Positions 41,405 to 49,087 of a DNA stretch of 51,448 nucleotides are shown here, piece after piece. Each line of letters begins with the position of its first letter. Position 1 is the stretch's first letter. A program made the translations under genes and the position numbers. This stretch comes from Firmicutes bacterium UBA3738. Its GTDB lineage: Bacteria > Bacillota > Clostridia > Peptostreptococcales > Anaerovoracaceae. Where the stretch lies: positions 1 to 51,448 of the forward strand of contig DFGY01000018.1 of NCBI GenBank assembly GCA_002372505.1, written 5' to 3'. The notes beneath the pieces are model-generated. The model saw only the letters and a program-made list of their open reading frames with translations, was not told the origin of the DNA and did no database searches.

Positions 41405-43090
41405 ATGTTAGATTATTTTATAGAAGTAAAATCAGTTGCAATACTAAACGACACCATGAGCCTTGTGGTAGAGGGCTACGTTTTCGGCTGTCCCGAGTAT
41501 ACAAAGCCGAAGCTGATCCTTTATTTCCAAAATGAATCAGAAGGAAGATACATTCCCATGGTCATTCAGGAAGTGGACCATAGCAAGGGCTATTGTAAAA
41601 TCGCCGGCGTCTATAGCTACCGCCTGGACAAGATTTACTGGGACACCCAGTCCAAGGATGTGACATCTACGGTCACTTTGGATCTGCTGGTATCAAACGA
41701 TCTTGAAACAGATATTAACTACTATGTAAGCGAGGATAATATCAATTGTCAGTCCTCAAGATTTAACGGACGCGTAACAGAAGGCAGGAAGCTGGAAATA
41801 CATCAAGGCAAGGCTGTCTCAACCGGCGGCAAATCAAAGAAAATAAAGAAAGTCATTTCATCCCTTCTAGGCAGCAATTCCAAGGAAAAGGATGATTTTT
41901 ACGCGGATAAAAAGGGTAAGCAGGCCAACGTATCCTGGAACAACAATCCCTTTATTAAGCTGAGGGGCGGCATAAAGAGAGCCTATATTATGGCCGTCTA
42001 CGAGCTCTACAAGAAGAAACCGGTAAAGGCCAATCAGGTGCTTTTCCTTTCCCAGCGCAGCAACGAGCTAACGGATAACGAGCTCTTCATAAATGATGGG
42101 CTGATAAAGGATGAAAGCATTGAAGTCAAATACAATCTTTCAACCATAACCTATGGCCACGCTTCATTTATCAGGCTCTTTAAGTTTGCAAAGCTCTGCG
42201 CCTACAGCAAGGTCATAATTGTTGACGAATACGTACCACCTCTGTACTTCCTTCATACGAGAAAGGAAACCTATATCATTCAGGTGTGGCATGCCTGCGG
42301 CGCCTTTAAAACCGTTGGATTTTCAAGGCTGGGTAAGCAGGATGCGCCTATACAGTCCAGGCGGGCCCACAGAAACTACGACTATTCCATAGTCAGCAGC
42401 AGTGAAATCTGCAGGTGGTACGCCGAGGCCTTCGGCCTGTCACCGGAGAAGGTGGTGCCCCTGGGAGTGCCCAGGACGGACATATTCTTCTCCGAGGAAT
42501 ACGAAGAGAATATAAAAGAAAAAATATACACACAGTATCCCGCCATTAAGGGTAAGAAGGTCATACTCTTTGCCCCCACCTTCAGAGGCGGAATAAAGAA
42601 TCACGCCAATTATCCCTTCGAGCTCTTCGATGTGGGGAAAATCAGCAGGGAGATAGGTGACGACTATGTAATACTTGTGAAGCACCATCCCTTTGTTGAA
42701 GCCAAGCATCCAATACCGGAGGAGTGTGCTGACAGGGTGATTGACGTGTGGGACTATCCTTCGGTAAACGATCTGCTCTTTGTTACGGACATACTCATAT
42801 CGGATTATTCATCGGTAATATTCGAAGCGTCACTATTAGACATTCCCATGCTATTCTACGGCTTCGACCTGGATGAATACATTGCGGCAAGGGATTTCTA
42901 CTACGAATTCAGAGACTTCGTGCCGGGGAAAATAGTTGTTAATCAGGACGAAATCATCCAGTCAATAAAAGACCAAGACTTCCATCAGGAAAAGGTGGAG
43001 ACCTTTAAGAACAGGTTCTTCGAATATACAGATGGAAAGTCGACGGAGAGAGCTTGTCAGTTAATTAAATCATTGTTGAACGAGATATAA
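41405..43090 (+). CDS. CDP-glycerol glycerophosphotransferase-like protein 2 with N-terminal beta domain
   Basis: The C-terminal 370 residues have the TagF signature: VWHACGAFKTVGFSRLG, VPLGVPRTDIFF, LFAPTFRGG, VLVKHHPF-like (here YVILVKHHPFV) and ILISDYSSVIFEASLL. The first about 140 residues form a beta-rich domain (FIEVKSVAILNDTMSLVVEG, KPKLILYFQN) found in front of some TagF-like enzymes, possibly an acceptor-binding module like the one at the C-terminus of the GT2 protein. A linker rich in Lys and Gly separates them. Probable polymerase or primer enzyme of the cluster. Confidence 0.88.
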   Translation: MLDYFIEVKSVAILNDTMSLVVEGYVFGCPEYTKPKLILYFQNESEGRYIPMVIQEVDHSKGYCKIAGVYSYRLDKIYWDTQSKDVTSTVTLDLLVSNDLETDINYYVSEDNINCQSSRFNGRVTEGRKLEIHQGKAVSTGGKSKKIKKVISSLLGSNSKEKDDFYADKKGKQANVSWNNNPFIKLRGGIKRAYIMAVYELYKKKPVKANQVLFLSQRSNELTDNELFINDGLIKDESIEVKYNLSTITYGHASFIRLFKFAKLCAYSKVIIVDEYVPPLYFLHTRKETYIIQVWHACGAFKTVGFSRLGKQDAPIQSRRAHRNYDYSIVSSSEICRWYAEAFGLSPEKVVPLGVPRTDIFFSEEYEENIKEKIYTQYPAIKGKKVILFAPTFRGGIKNHANYPFELFDVGKISREIGDDYVILVKHHPFVEAKHPIPEECADRVIDVWDYPSVNDLLFVTDILISDYSSVIFEASLLDIPMLFYGFDLDEYIAARDFYYEFRDFVPGKIVVNQDEIIQSIKDQDFHQEKVETFKNRFFEYTDGKSTERACQLIKSLLNEI

Positions 43091-43116
43091 AAGAGACATC
43101 AAGGAGGTTAAACACT

Positions 43117-44211
43117 ATGGTTTATGCGAAAAACAAATATGCAAGAATGGTATTATTATTAACGATTGTCGTTGCCTTTGCATTTGCTCTGGGCTTTCAG
43201 TCCGAAGCCAAGGCTGACGATGAAAAACAATTCAATGTAGACAGTGCTTCTGAATTTTATGATGCACTGGATTATAAAGGCGAGAAAGTAATAAAAATCA
43301 GAAAGAACATTAAAATAAGACAGACATACATAAACAGCAATACAAAGATTATAGCCACAGGCAGAACCATCAGCTGCCCCAACGGCGCCTTGAGAAACGC
43401 AGCTAAGAAGCTTAACTACGGCTCAGTTAAGGATGTTGAAATCGTCGGCGGCACATGGAAAAGCTCTCACAGGCTCACTTTGTTTCAATTCGTCCACGGT
43501 AGCGACATTGAACTTAAGAACATGAATATTACATGCGGCATTAAAGGTCACGCCATTGAGCTCATCGCCTGCAAGGACGTGGAAATAAACGGCTGCAAGA
43601 TCAAAGGTGTAGGTAGCTGCTCAAAGTCCTGCAAAGAAGAACAGATTCAGATAGATATAGCCACACCGAGAACGGCTCCGACGGTAAAGAGCTACTACGG
43701 ATCAAAGTACACAAAGGGCCAGACCTGCAGAGACATTGAAATCGAAAACTGCACAGTCAGTGGCGCCAGAGGAATCTGCGCAAACTACGCCAGCAAGGAA
43801 AACAAATACAAAAAGAAATTCCACAATGGAATAACAGTTAAGAACTGCAATATTACAGGAAAGACATCCGAAGCCCTGGCACTCTTTAACTCCATGGACG
43901 TAGAGGTTAAGGGCAACACCATTAAGACCAAGAGCTCCAGAACAGGCGCAGCGGAAAGTATAGGTTGCCACCTGCACATATTCGGCAAAATCTCAGGCAT
44001 TAAAAACGCCGACAGAACAGCCGTTATAAAGAACAACAAGGTATGGGGCGGACGCCAGGCCATACAGGTTTATTCCAAAACATCATCAAAGTACAACAAG
44101 GTAACCGTAACGGGCAACAAGGCTCACTGCAAGAAGGGCAGCGGAAGCGCACTTAAGATAGGCGGAGCGAAGAAAAAGGTCGTTAGAGGCAACAAGACTT
44201 ACAAATGGTAA
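43117..44211 (+). CDS. Secreted right-handed beta-helix protein 2
   Basis: Preceded by AAGGAGG. A signal peptide (hydrophobic residues 11-28, cleavage near SEAKA-DD) leads into a beta helix of about 330 residues with coils such as DVEIVGGTWKSS, DIELKNMNITCG, DVEINGCKIKGV and GITVKNCNITGK. The segment GHAIELIACKDVEINGC and, later, EEQIQIDIATP match GHFMELDANYNCTIKNC and REAINLDTP of the first beta-helix protein in order and spacing, so the two are paralogues. Likely an extracellular lyase- or hydrolase-like protein acting on a glycan or polyol phosphate; not proven. Basic C-terminus, no LPXTG. Confidence 0.8.
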   Translation: MVYAKNKYARMVLLLTIVVAFAFALGFQSEAKADDEKQFNVDSASEFYDALDYKGEKVIKIRKNIKIRQTYINSNTKIIATGRTISCPNGALRNAAKKLNYGSVKDVEIVGGTWKSSHRLTLFQFVHGSDIELKNMNITCGIKGHAIELIACKDVEINGCKIKGVGSCSKSCKEEQIQIDIATPRTAPTVKSYYGSKYTKGQTCRDIEIENCTVSGARGICANYASKENKYKKKFHNGITVKNCNITGKTSEALALFNSMDVEVKGNTIKTKSSRTGAAESIGCHLHIFGKISGIKNADRTAVIKNNKVWGGRQAIQVYSKTSSKYNKVTVTGNKAHCKKGSGSALKIGGAKKKVVRGNKTYKW

Positions 44212-44214
44212 TAT

Positions 44215-45327
44215 ATGAATATACTCATAGGGCTGTTTAAAACCTTTTTAAGAACAATATATTTCATACAGAAGTTTAATTCGCCTAAGAGGAGAGTCAC
44301 CATTATCAGCAGGCAATCCGACTCTCCTTCTTATGATATTCAGGCTCTGGAAAAAAGAATAGTGAAGGAGCATCCCGACGTACATGTCCACGTAATGTGC
44401 AAGACTATAGGCGATGGCATGAAGGCAAAGCTGTCCTACGGAGTGTACATGGTGTGCCAGCTCATGCCTTCATTCCCCAGCAGCGCAGTGGTGATCCTGG
44501 ACGGATACTGCATTCCCGCCAGCATTCTTAAGCACAAGAAGACAACTCACATTGTCCAGATGTGGCACGCCATGGGCTGCTTTAAGAAATTCGGCAAATC
44601 AATTCTGGATAAAGAAGAAGGTCGCTCGGAAAAGATGGCTAACGCCATGGATATGCATAAGGGGTACAATGCCTTCTTTGCCAGCAGCGAAAGGGGAATA
44701 AAGGCCTTCGCCGAAGCCTTCGGCTATCCGGAGGACATGGGCGTAGTCATGCCTCTTCCCAGGTACGACTTCCTTACGGACAAGGCTGCCATGAAGGAGC
44801 AGAAAAACAAGATTATCTGGCTCCACCCGGAGCTTTATGGCAAGAAGAACATTCTTTACGCACCGACCTTCAGAAAGGAAGAAGACGGGAGCCGCGGCCT
44901 GGAGGCACTGATAAAGGCCGTAGACGAGAATGAATACAACATTATTTATTCGCCACATCCACTGACTAAGGTGGATGAAGAGCACAGGAAATATCTCTAC
45001 GACGACTTTTCCGCCATGGAGCTATTCTCCCTGTCAGATGCAGTTATCACGGACTACTCGGCACTGATATTCGAGTCGGCAGTGGCAGGCATTCCCACAT
45101 ACCTTTTCACCTACGACTACGATTCCTACTACGAAAAGCGCAGCTTTTACATCGACATGGACAAGGACATACCTCTGCCCAGGTACGACGACCCAGGCAG
45201 AATCATGGAGGCTGTGGAAAAGGGGGAATGCACGGAGGAAAGGCTCAGAGCCTTCGCAGACGCCTTTGTGGACAGAACCGAGGACGCAACAGGTAATATA
45301 GTAAAATACATTGGAGATATGTTATAA
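44215..45327 (+). CDS. CDP-glycerol glycerophosphotransferase-like (TagB/TagF) protein 3
   Basis: 370 residues with QMWHAMGCFKKFGKS, LYAPTFRKEEDG, YSPHPLTK and VITDYSALIFESAVAG, the TagB/TagF pattern. Compared with the other two it is closest in layout to a priming enzyme (TagB-like, no extra domain), but that is a guess. Starts 4 bases after beta-helix gene 2 with no clear Shine-Dalgarno site, so it may be coupled. The amphipathic N-terminus (LIGLFKTFLRTIYFIQKF) suits membrane contact. Confidence 0.87.
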   Translation: MNILIGLFKTFLRTIYFIQKFNSPKRRVTIISRQSDSPSYDIQALEKRIVKEHPDVHVHVMCKTIGDGMKAKLSYGVYMVCQLMPSFPSSAVVILDGYCIPASILKHKKTTHIVQMWHAMGCFKKFGKSILDKEEGRSEKMANAMDMHKGYNAFFASSERGIKAFAEAFGYPEDMGVVMPLPRYDFLTDKAAMKEQKNKIIWLHPELYGKKNILYAPTFRKEEDGSRGLEALIKAVDENEYNIIYSPHPLTKVDEEHRKYLYDDFSAMELFSLSDAVITDYSALIFESAVAGIPTYLFTYDYDSYYEKRSFYIDMDKDIPLPRYDDPGRIMEAVEKGECTEERLRAFADAFVDRTEDATGNIVKYIGDML

Positions 45328-45328
45328 T
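45320..45328 (+). promoter_or_regulatory. Possible extended -10 promoter before tarIJ
   Basis: TGT-TATAAT spans the stop codon of the TagF-like gene and lies 43 bases before the tarI start, which has its own CGGAGG ribosome binding site. No clear -35. An internal promoter for tarIJ is possible. Confidence 0.35.
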
Positions 45329-45370
45329 GCTATGCACAATACCAATTAATGACGAACGGAGGCATATGAA

Positions 45371-46072
45371 ATGATATTCGGTCTTGTACTGGCAGGAGGA
45401 ATAGGAAGAAGAATGGGGAAGGAAATCCCCAAGCAATATTTGAAAATAGGTGGCAAACACATAATTGCCCATACTATAGAGTGCTTCAGCAAAAACGAGA
45501 ATTTTGACAAGGTCATCGTCCTCACACCGGCGGACTGGATTGACTATACGAAGGACATTATTGAGTCGGACATAGAGGTGACGGGAGACATAGTGGTCAT
45601 CGAAGGCGGCGAGCTGAGAAACGACACCATTATGAACGGCATTAAATATATCGAAGAAAACTACGGCCTGGACGATGAGACCCTTCTCATTACCCACGAC
45701 GCCGTAAGGCCCTTCGTCACAAAGGAAATAATCGACGCAAACATTGAGGCTCTTAAAAACTACAGCTCCTGCGACACAGTTGTGCCATCAACGGACACCA
45801 TCGTCAGAAGTGAGGACGGAGAGTACATAGTTGAGGTGCCTAACAGGGCCCATCTCTACCAGGGCCAGACGCCTCAGTCCTTCAGAGCCAAGAAGTTCAA
45901 AGAACTGTATACCGGCCTTTCCCCGGAGGAGCAGGGCATACTCACCGACGCAATCAAAGTATTCGTACTTGCCGGCGAGAAGGTAGGCCTGGTAGACGGG
46001 GATACCACTAATATAAAGATAACCTATCCATCAGATTTGTTAATTGCAAAATCAATACTGGAGGGAGAATAA
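45371..46072 (+). CDS. tarI: Ribitol-5-phosphate cytidylyltransferase
   Basis: TarI makes CDP-ribitol from CTP and ribitol 5-phosphate; it is a paralogue of IspD. The 233-residue protein has LVLAGGIGRRMGKEIPKQY at the N-terminus, LITHDAVRPFV, and QGQTPQSFR. Pairing with a TarJ-like reductase 15 bases downstream decides for TarI over IspD, although an IspD role cannot be fully excluded because the window shows dxr but no other IspD gene. It provides the second nucleotide-activated unit of this cluster. Confidence 0.87.
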   Translation: MIFGLVLAGGIGRRMGKEIPKQYLKIGGKHIIAHTIECFSKNENFDKVIVLTPADWIDYTKDIIESDIEVTGDIVVIEGGELRNDTIMNGIKYIEENYGLDDETLLITHDAVRPFVTKEIIDANIEALKNYSSCDTVVPSTDTIVRSEDGEYIVEVPNRAHLYQGQTPQSFRAKKFKELYTGLSPEEQGILTDAIKVFVLAGEKVGLVDGDTTNIKITYPSDLLIAKSILEGE

Positions 46073-46087
46073 AAAGGAGAAACTAAA

Positions 46088-47116
46088 TTGGAAAACACTA
46101 TTTACAGTCTTGTAGCCCCTAAGACCATAGAGGCAAAGAAGAGCGTTATTAACGAGGAAGATGATGTAGTAATAATTAAGCCTACTCATCTTTCTATTTG
46201 TCATGCGGACCAGAGATACTATCAGGGATCCCGCCCGCCGGAAGTCCTGGCAAAGAAGCTGCCTATGGCCCTCATTCACGAAGCCATCGGTAACGTAGTC
46301 CATGACAGCAAAGGCGAATTCAAAGAAGGCCAGCGTGTGGCAATGGTGCCTAACACTCCCTTTGAGGAAGACGTCGTAGTTGCGGAGAATTATCTGCGCT
46401 CCAGCAAGTTCAGAGCCAGCGGTTTTGACGGCTTCATGCAGGAATACGTGGCCATGAGAAGGGACAGAGTAATCCCCGTGCCTGAGTCCATAGATCCGGA
46501 TGTGGCAGCCTTTACAGAGCTTTGCTCCGTTTCCTATCACGTAATCGACAGATTCGATAAAATCGCCCACTCCAGAAGAGACATTGTCGGCGTCTGGGGA
46601 GAGGGTAATGTAGGCTGCATTACAGCCCTGCTCTTTAAGAAAAGATTCCCGGACACCAAGCTGTACATATTCGGCGTAGTGGAAGAGAAAATGAAGGAAT
46701 TCACCTTTGCCGACGAGGTATTCAGCGTCAGCAACATTCCGGAGGATGTCCACGTGGACCACGCCTTTGAGTGCGTAGGCTCAAAGCCCTCGGGAACGGC
46801 AATCAACCAGATGATAGATCCGGTAATAAATCCGGAAGGCACAATAGCCCTCATGGGAGTCAGCGAGGATCCGGTGCCAATAAATACGAGGATGGTACTG
46901 GAGAAGGGCCTCAGACTCTTCGGCAGCAGCAGAAGCTCCAATGAAAACTTCAGAGATCTGGTGGCTCTTTACGAAAAGTATCCGGACGTGCCGGAGCTGC
47001 TGAAAATAATAATCGGCGACGTAGTTGAGATTAACTCAATCGATGACATGCACACAGCCTTTGAAAAGGATATAAACAACGGCAGCAGAAAGACTGTAAT
47101 GCACTGGAATCTGTAG
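46088..47116 (+). CDS. tarJ: Ribulose-5-phosphate reductase
   Basis: TarJ reduces ribulose 5-phosphate to ribitol 5-phosphate with NADPH. Medium-chain zinc dehydrogenase of 342 residues; the zinc site region reads ICHADQRYYQGSRPP, followed by HEAIGNVV and the nucleotide loop GEGNVGCIT. The start is TTG with AAAAGGAGA at ideal spacing. Directly after tarI, in the conserved tarIJ order, and last gene of the wall-polymer cluster. The set supports a poly(ribitol phosphate)-like polymer. Confidence 0.88.
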   Translation: MENTIYSLVAPKTIEAKKSVINEEDDVVIIKPTHLSICHADQRYYQGSRPPEVLAKKLPMALIHEAIGNVVHDSKGEFKEGQRVAMVPNTPFEEDVVVAENYLRSSKFRASGFDGFMQEYVAMRRDRVIPVPESIDPDVAAFTELCSVSYHVIDRFDKIAHSRRDIVGVWGEGNVGCITALLFKKRFPDTKLYIFGVVEEKMKEFTFADEVFSVSNIPEDVHVDHAFECVGSKPSGTAINQMIDPVINPEGTIALMGVSEDPVPINTRMVLEKGLRLFGSSRSSNENFRDLVALYEKYPDVPELLKIIIGDVVEINSIDDMHTAFEKDINNGSRKTVMHWNL

Positions 47117-47135
47117 TTATAGGGATTTGTAAATG

Positions 47136-47164
47136 TTGACACTGATGTGGAAATATATTACAAT
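47136..47164 (+). promoter_or_regulatory. recA upstream promoter P1
   Basis: TTGACA (47136-47141) and TACAAT (47159-47164) with a 17-bp spacer, near-consensus. It lies 10 bp upstream of a second promoter. Confidence 0.65.
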
Positions 47165-47173
47165 AATTTTGCA

Positions 47174-47202
47174 TTGACAAGGCAGGGTATGTAGGTTATT
47201 AT
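47174..47202 (+). promoter_or_regulatory. recA proximal promoter P2
   Basis: TTGACA (47174-47179) and TATTAT (47197-47202), 17-bp spacer. The LexA-type box starts 6 bp after the -10, over the expected transcription start. Confidence 0.8.
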
Positions 47203-47207
47203 GATAA

Positions 47208-47221
47208 AGAACAAATGTTCT
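47208..47221. promoter_or_regulatory. LexA/DinR SOS box of recA
   Basis: AGAACAAATGTTCT is a perfect palindrome core GAAC-N4-GTTC, the Gram-positive SOS box pattern. It sits on the start region of promoter P2, so LexA would block recA until DNA damage. Confidence 0.85.
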
Positions 47222-47237
47222 TTATATGGAGGTTAAC

Positions 47238-48305
47238 ATGGCTGTAAACAAAGAAGAAAAAGATAAAGCATTAGAAGCTGCCTTGATGCAGATTAAGAAA
47301 CAATACGGCACCGGAGCTGTAATGAAGCTGGGTGACGACAGTATGCGCGCCAATATAGAGGCTATTTCCACGGGTTCAATGAGCCTGGATATAGCAACAG
47401 GTATAGGCGGCGTACCAAAGGGAAGAATTACGGAAGTGTACGGCCCCGAGTCTTCAGGTAAGACTACGCTGACACTTCATATGATAGCAGAGGCACAGGC
47501 TGCAGGAGGCAAGGCTGCATTCATAGACGCTGAGCACGCACTGGATCCGGAGTACGCACAGCACCTGGGTGTAAACGTGGACGAGCTCCTGGTATCTCAG
47601 CCGGACGACGGTGAGCAGGCTCTGGAAATCGCAGAGATGCTGGTAAGGAGCGGCGCACTGGACATAGTCGTAATCGACTCCGTAGCCGCCCTGGTACCTA
47701 AGTCGGAAATCGAAGGCAGCATGGGAGACACTCACGTAGGCCTTCAGGCAAGACTTATGTCACAGGCCTTAAGAAAGATGACGGCAGTAATCAATAAAGG
47801 TAACTGCGCCGTAGTATTCATAAACCAGCTCCGTGAAAAGGTGGGCGTAATGTACGGCAATCCGGAGGTAACCACCGGCGGACGTGCCCTTAAATTCTAC
47901 TCATCCATGAGAATAGACGTAAGGCGCATCGAGACCATTAAGCAGGGGGACAAAATGCTGGGCAACAGGACCAGAGCCAAGGTTGTAAAGAACAAGGTAG
48001 CCCCACCATTTAAACAGGCCGAGTTCGACATTATGTACGGCCAGGGCATCTCCAAAGAAGGAGACATTATGGACTGCGCCATTGCCGAAGGTCTCATAGA
48101 AAAGGCCGGCTCCTGGTACAGCTACAACGGCGACCGAATCGGCCAGGGCAGGGAGAACGTAAAAATCTTCCTGGCAGACAACCCTCAGATACTGGATACA
48201 CTGGAAGGCCTGCTGCTTGATAAGATGAATAAAGATAAAGAGGCAGCTAAGAAGACAGAGGAAGAATTGAAGGTGGATGAGGATGGAGTAATCATCGAAG
48301 ACTAA
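47238..48305 (+). CDS. recA: Recombinase RecA
   Basis: RecA forms filaments on single-stranded DNA for homologous recombination and triggers LexA self-cleavage. Walker A GPESSGKTT starts near residue 69; AAFIDAEHALDP, VVIDSVAALVP and INQLREKVGVMYGNPEVTTGGRAL are hallmarks. The ATG at 47238 is chosen because GGAGG (47228-47232) precedes it; the ATG at 47226 overlaps that site. About 355 residues with an acidic C-terminal tail. Own SOS-controlled promoter and own terminator, so a monocistronic gene. Confidence 0.98.
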   Translation: MAVNKEEKDKALEAALMQIKKQYGTGAVMKLGDDSMRANIEAISTGSMSLDIATGIGGVPKGRITEVYGPESSGKTTLTLHMIAEAQAAGGKAAFIDAEHALDPEYAQHLGVNVDELLVSQPDDGEQALEIAEMLVRSGALDIVVIDSVAALVPKSEIEGSMGDTHVGLQARLMSQALRKMTAVINKGNCAVVFINQLREKVGVMYGNPEVTTGGRALKFYSSMRIDVRRIETIKQGDKMLGNRTRAKVVKNKVAPPFKQAEFDIMYGQGISKEGDIMDCAIAEGLIEKAGSWYSYNGDRIGQGRENVKIFLADNPQILDTLEGLLLDKMNKDKEAAKKTEEELKVDEDGVIIED

Positions 48306-48319
48306 TTAAAAATATTCGT

Positions 48320-48350
48320 GGAGGCTGCGGACTGTATGCCTCCTTTTTTT
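48320..48350 (+). terminator. recA terminator
   Basis: GGAGGC (48320-48325) pairs with GCCTCC (48338-48343) around a 12-nt loop, followed by seven T. Confidence 0.9.
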
Positions 48351-48357
48351 AATACAG

Positions 48358-48386
48358 TTGGCATTCTTGCCTATTTTAATTATAAT
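48358..48386 (+). promoter_or_regulatory. Promoter of the small gene after recA
   Basis: TTGGCA (48358-48363) and TATAAT (48381-48386) with a 17-bp spacer. Confidence 0.65.
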
Positions 48387-48473
48387 ATCAAGTAAGGAAG
48401 TTACGGGGAAAAAGAACACATTTGATTAAAGAACAGCACATCAAACAGCACATTGGCTAAAGATGATAATCAT

Positions 48474-48806
48474 ATGAATAAAGAATCAATCAAAACTACT
48501 ATATACATTGGTCTGAACGACTCCGAAACTATGAGTCAGAGTTTTCTATTGGACAAATATGTGACTATCCTGAAGAATGTGTGCAAGAGCTATCACGTTA
48601 ACTTTTCATATCAGTTCGCTAGAGGAGGCTTCTTTCAAGATGGGGGAGAGTTAACCGAAGAAAATACGTTGACCCTTATTCTCGTTGATGTATCGGAGGA
48701 GATTATTGATGAAATCGCTAAGGATCTCTGCGTGTTCTTTGATCAGGAAACTGTAATGATTACCAGGGAACCCTGTTCCGTGGTGTATGTGAAGGAGAAA
48801 CTATAG
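48474..48806 (+). CDS. Hypothetical small cytoplasmic protein
   Basis: About 110 residues, beginning MNKESIKTTIYIGLND. The pattern (beta strand, GL turn, long helix LLDKYVTILKNVCKSYHV, strand with SYQFARGGFF, strand LTLILVDVS, helix, strand) suggests a ferredoxin-like alpha/beta fold. I do not recognise the family. No signal peptide or membrane segment. The start is unsure: neither the ATG at 48474 nor a TTG at 48453 has a Shine-Dalgarno site; ATG is preferred. It has its own promoter and is isolated between recA and a scar of gene fragments. Confidence 0.65.
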   Translation: MNKESIKTTIYIGLNDSETMSQSFLLDKYVTILKNVCKSYHVNFSYQFARGGFFQDGGELTEENTLTLILVDVSEEIIDEIAKDLCVFFDQETVMITREPCSVVYVKEKL

Positions 48807-48811
48807 TCGCT

Positions 48812-48910
48812 TGTAACGGAGGTGCCGTTTCCGCTGACTTCAATGGTGTCAATGTCGGCCTCATCGAGAAGCTTGCAGATGGCGAGGCATTCAGGCTCAT
48901 CAAGGCCGCC
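48812..48910 (-). pseudogene. Fragment of an old-yellow-enzyme (NADH:flavin oxidoreductase) gene
   Basis: Read on the minus strand the 33 codons include GGLDEPECLAICKLLDEA and then DIDTIEVSGNGTS, which match the barrel segment of NADH:flavin oxidoreductases (L-xx-AG-ID-xIEVSG). Nothing of the family precedes or follows in frame, so it is a short relic. It abuts the HxlR fragment on the opposite strand. Confidence 0.55.
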
Positions 48911-49007
48911 GACGGTGGAGTACTCACTGGCGGAAAGGGGCAAGACCCTGATTCCGGCCCTGGAGTCGGTATATCAGTGGGCGGACGCGCAGATGAAAGG
49001 GAAATAG
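48909..49007 (+). pseudogene. C-terminal fragment of an HxlR-family regulator
   Basis: PPTVEYSLAERGKTLIPALE followed by SVYQWADAQMKGK and a TAG stop matches the end of HxlR winged-helix regulators (PP-xVEYSLTxxGxxLxP). The rest of the gene, including the HTH, is missing; upstream sequence is the old-yellow-enzyme fragment on the other strand. Confidence 0.6.
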
Positions 49008-49015
49008 GGACCCTA

Positions 49016-49044
49016 TTGTGCCTCTGACTTTATTCCCGTATAAT
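49016..49044 (+). promoter_or_regulatory. Promoter of the transglutaminase gene
   Basis: TTGTGC (49016-49021) and TATAAT (49039-49044) with a 17-bp spacer. GAGGGAG (49075-49081) is the ribosome binding site for the ATG at 49088. Confidence 0.65.
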
Positions 49045-49087
49045 ATTCTCATCAGCCAATCATTGCGTCATTTTGAGGGAGAAAATT

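Noticed and set aside
45371..46072. IspD of the MEP pathway rather than TarI
   Set aside because: It is paired with a TarJ-like reductase within a polyol-phosphate cluster, while dxr is far away; IspD cannot be fully ruled out without the rest of the genome.
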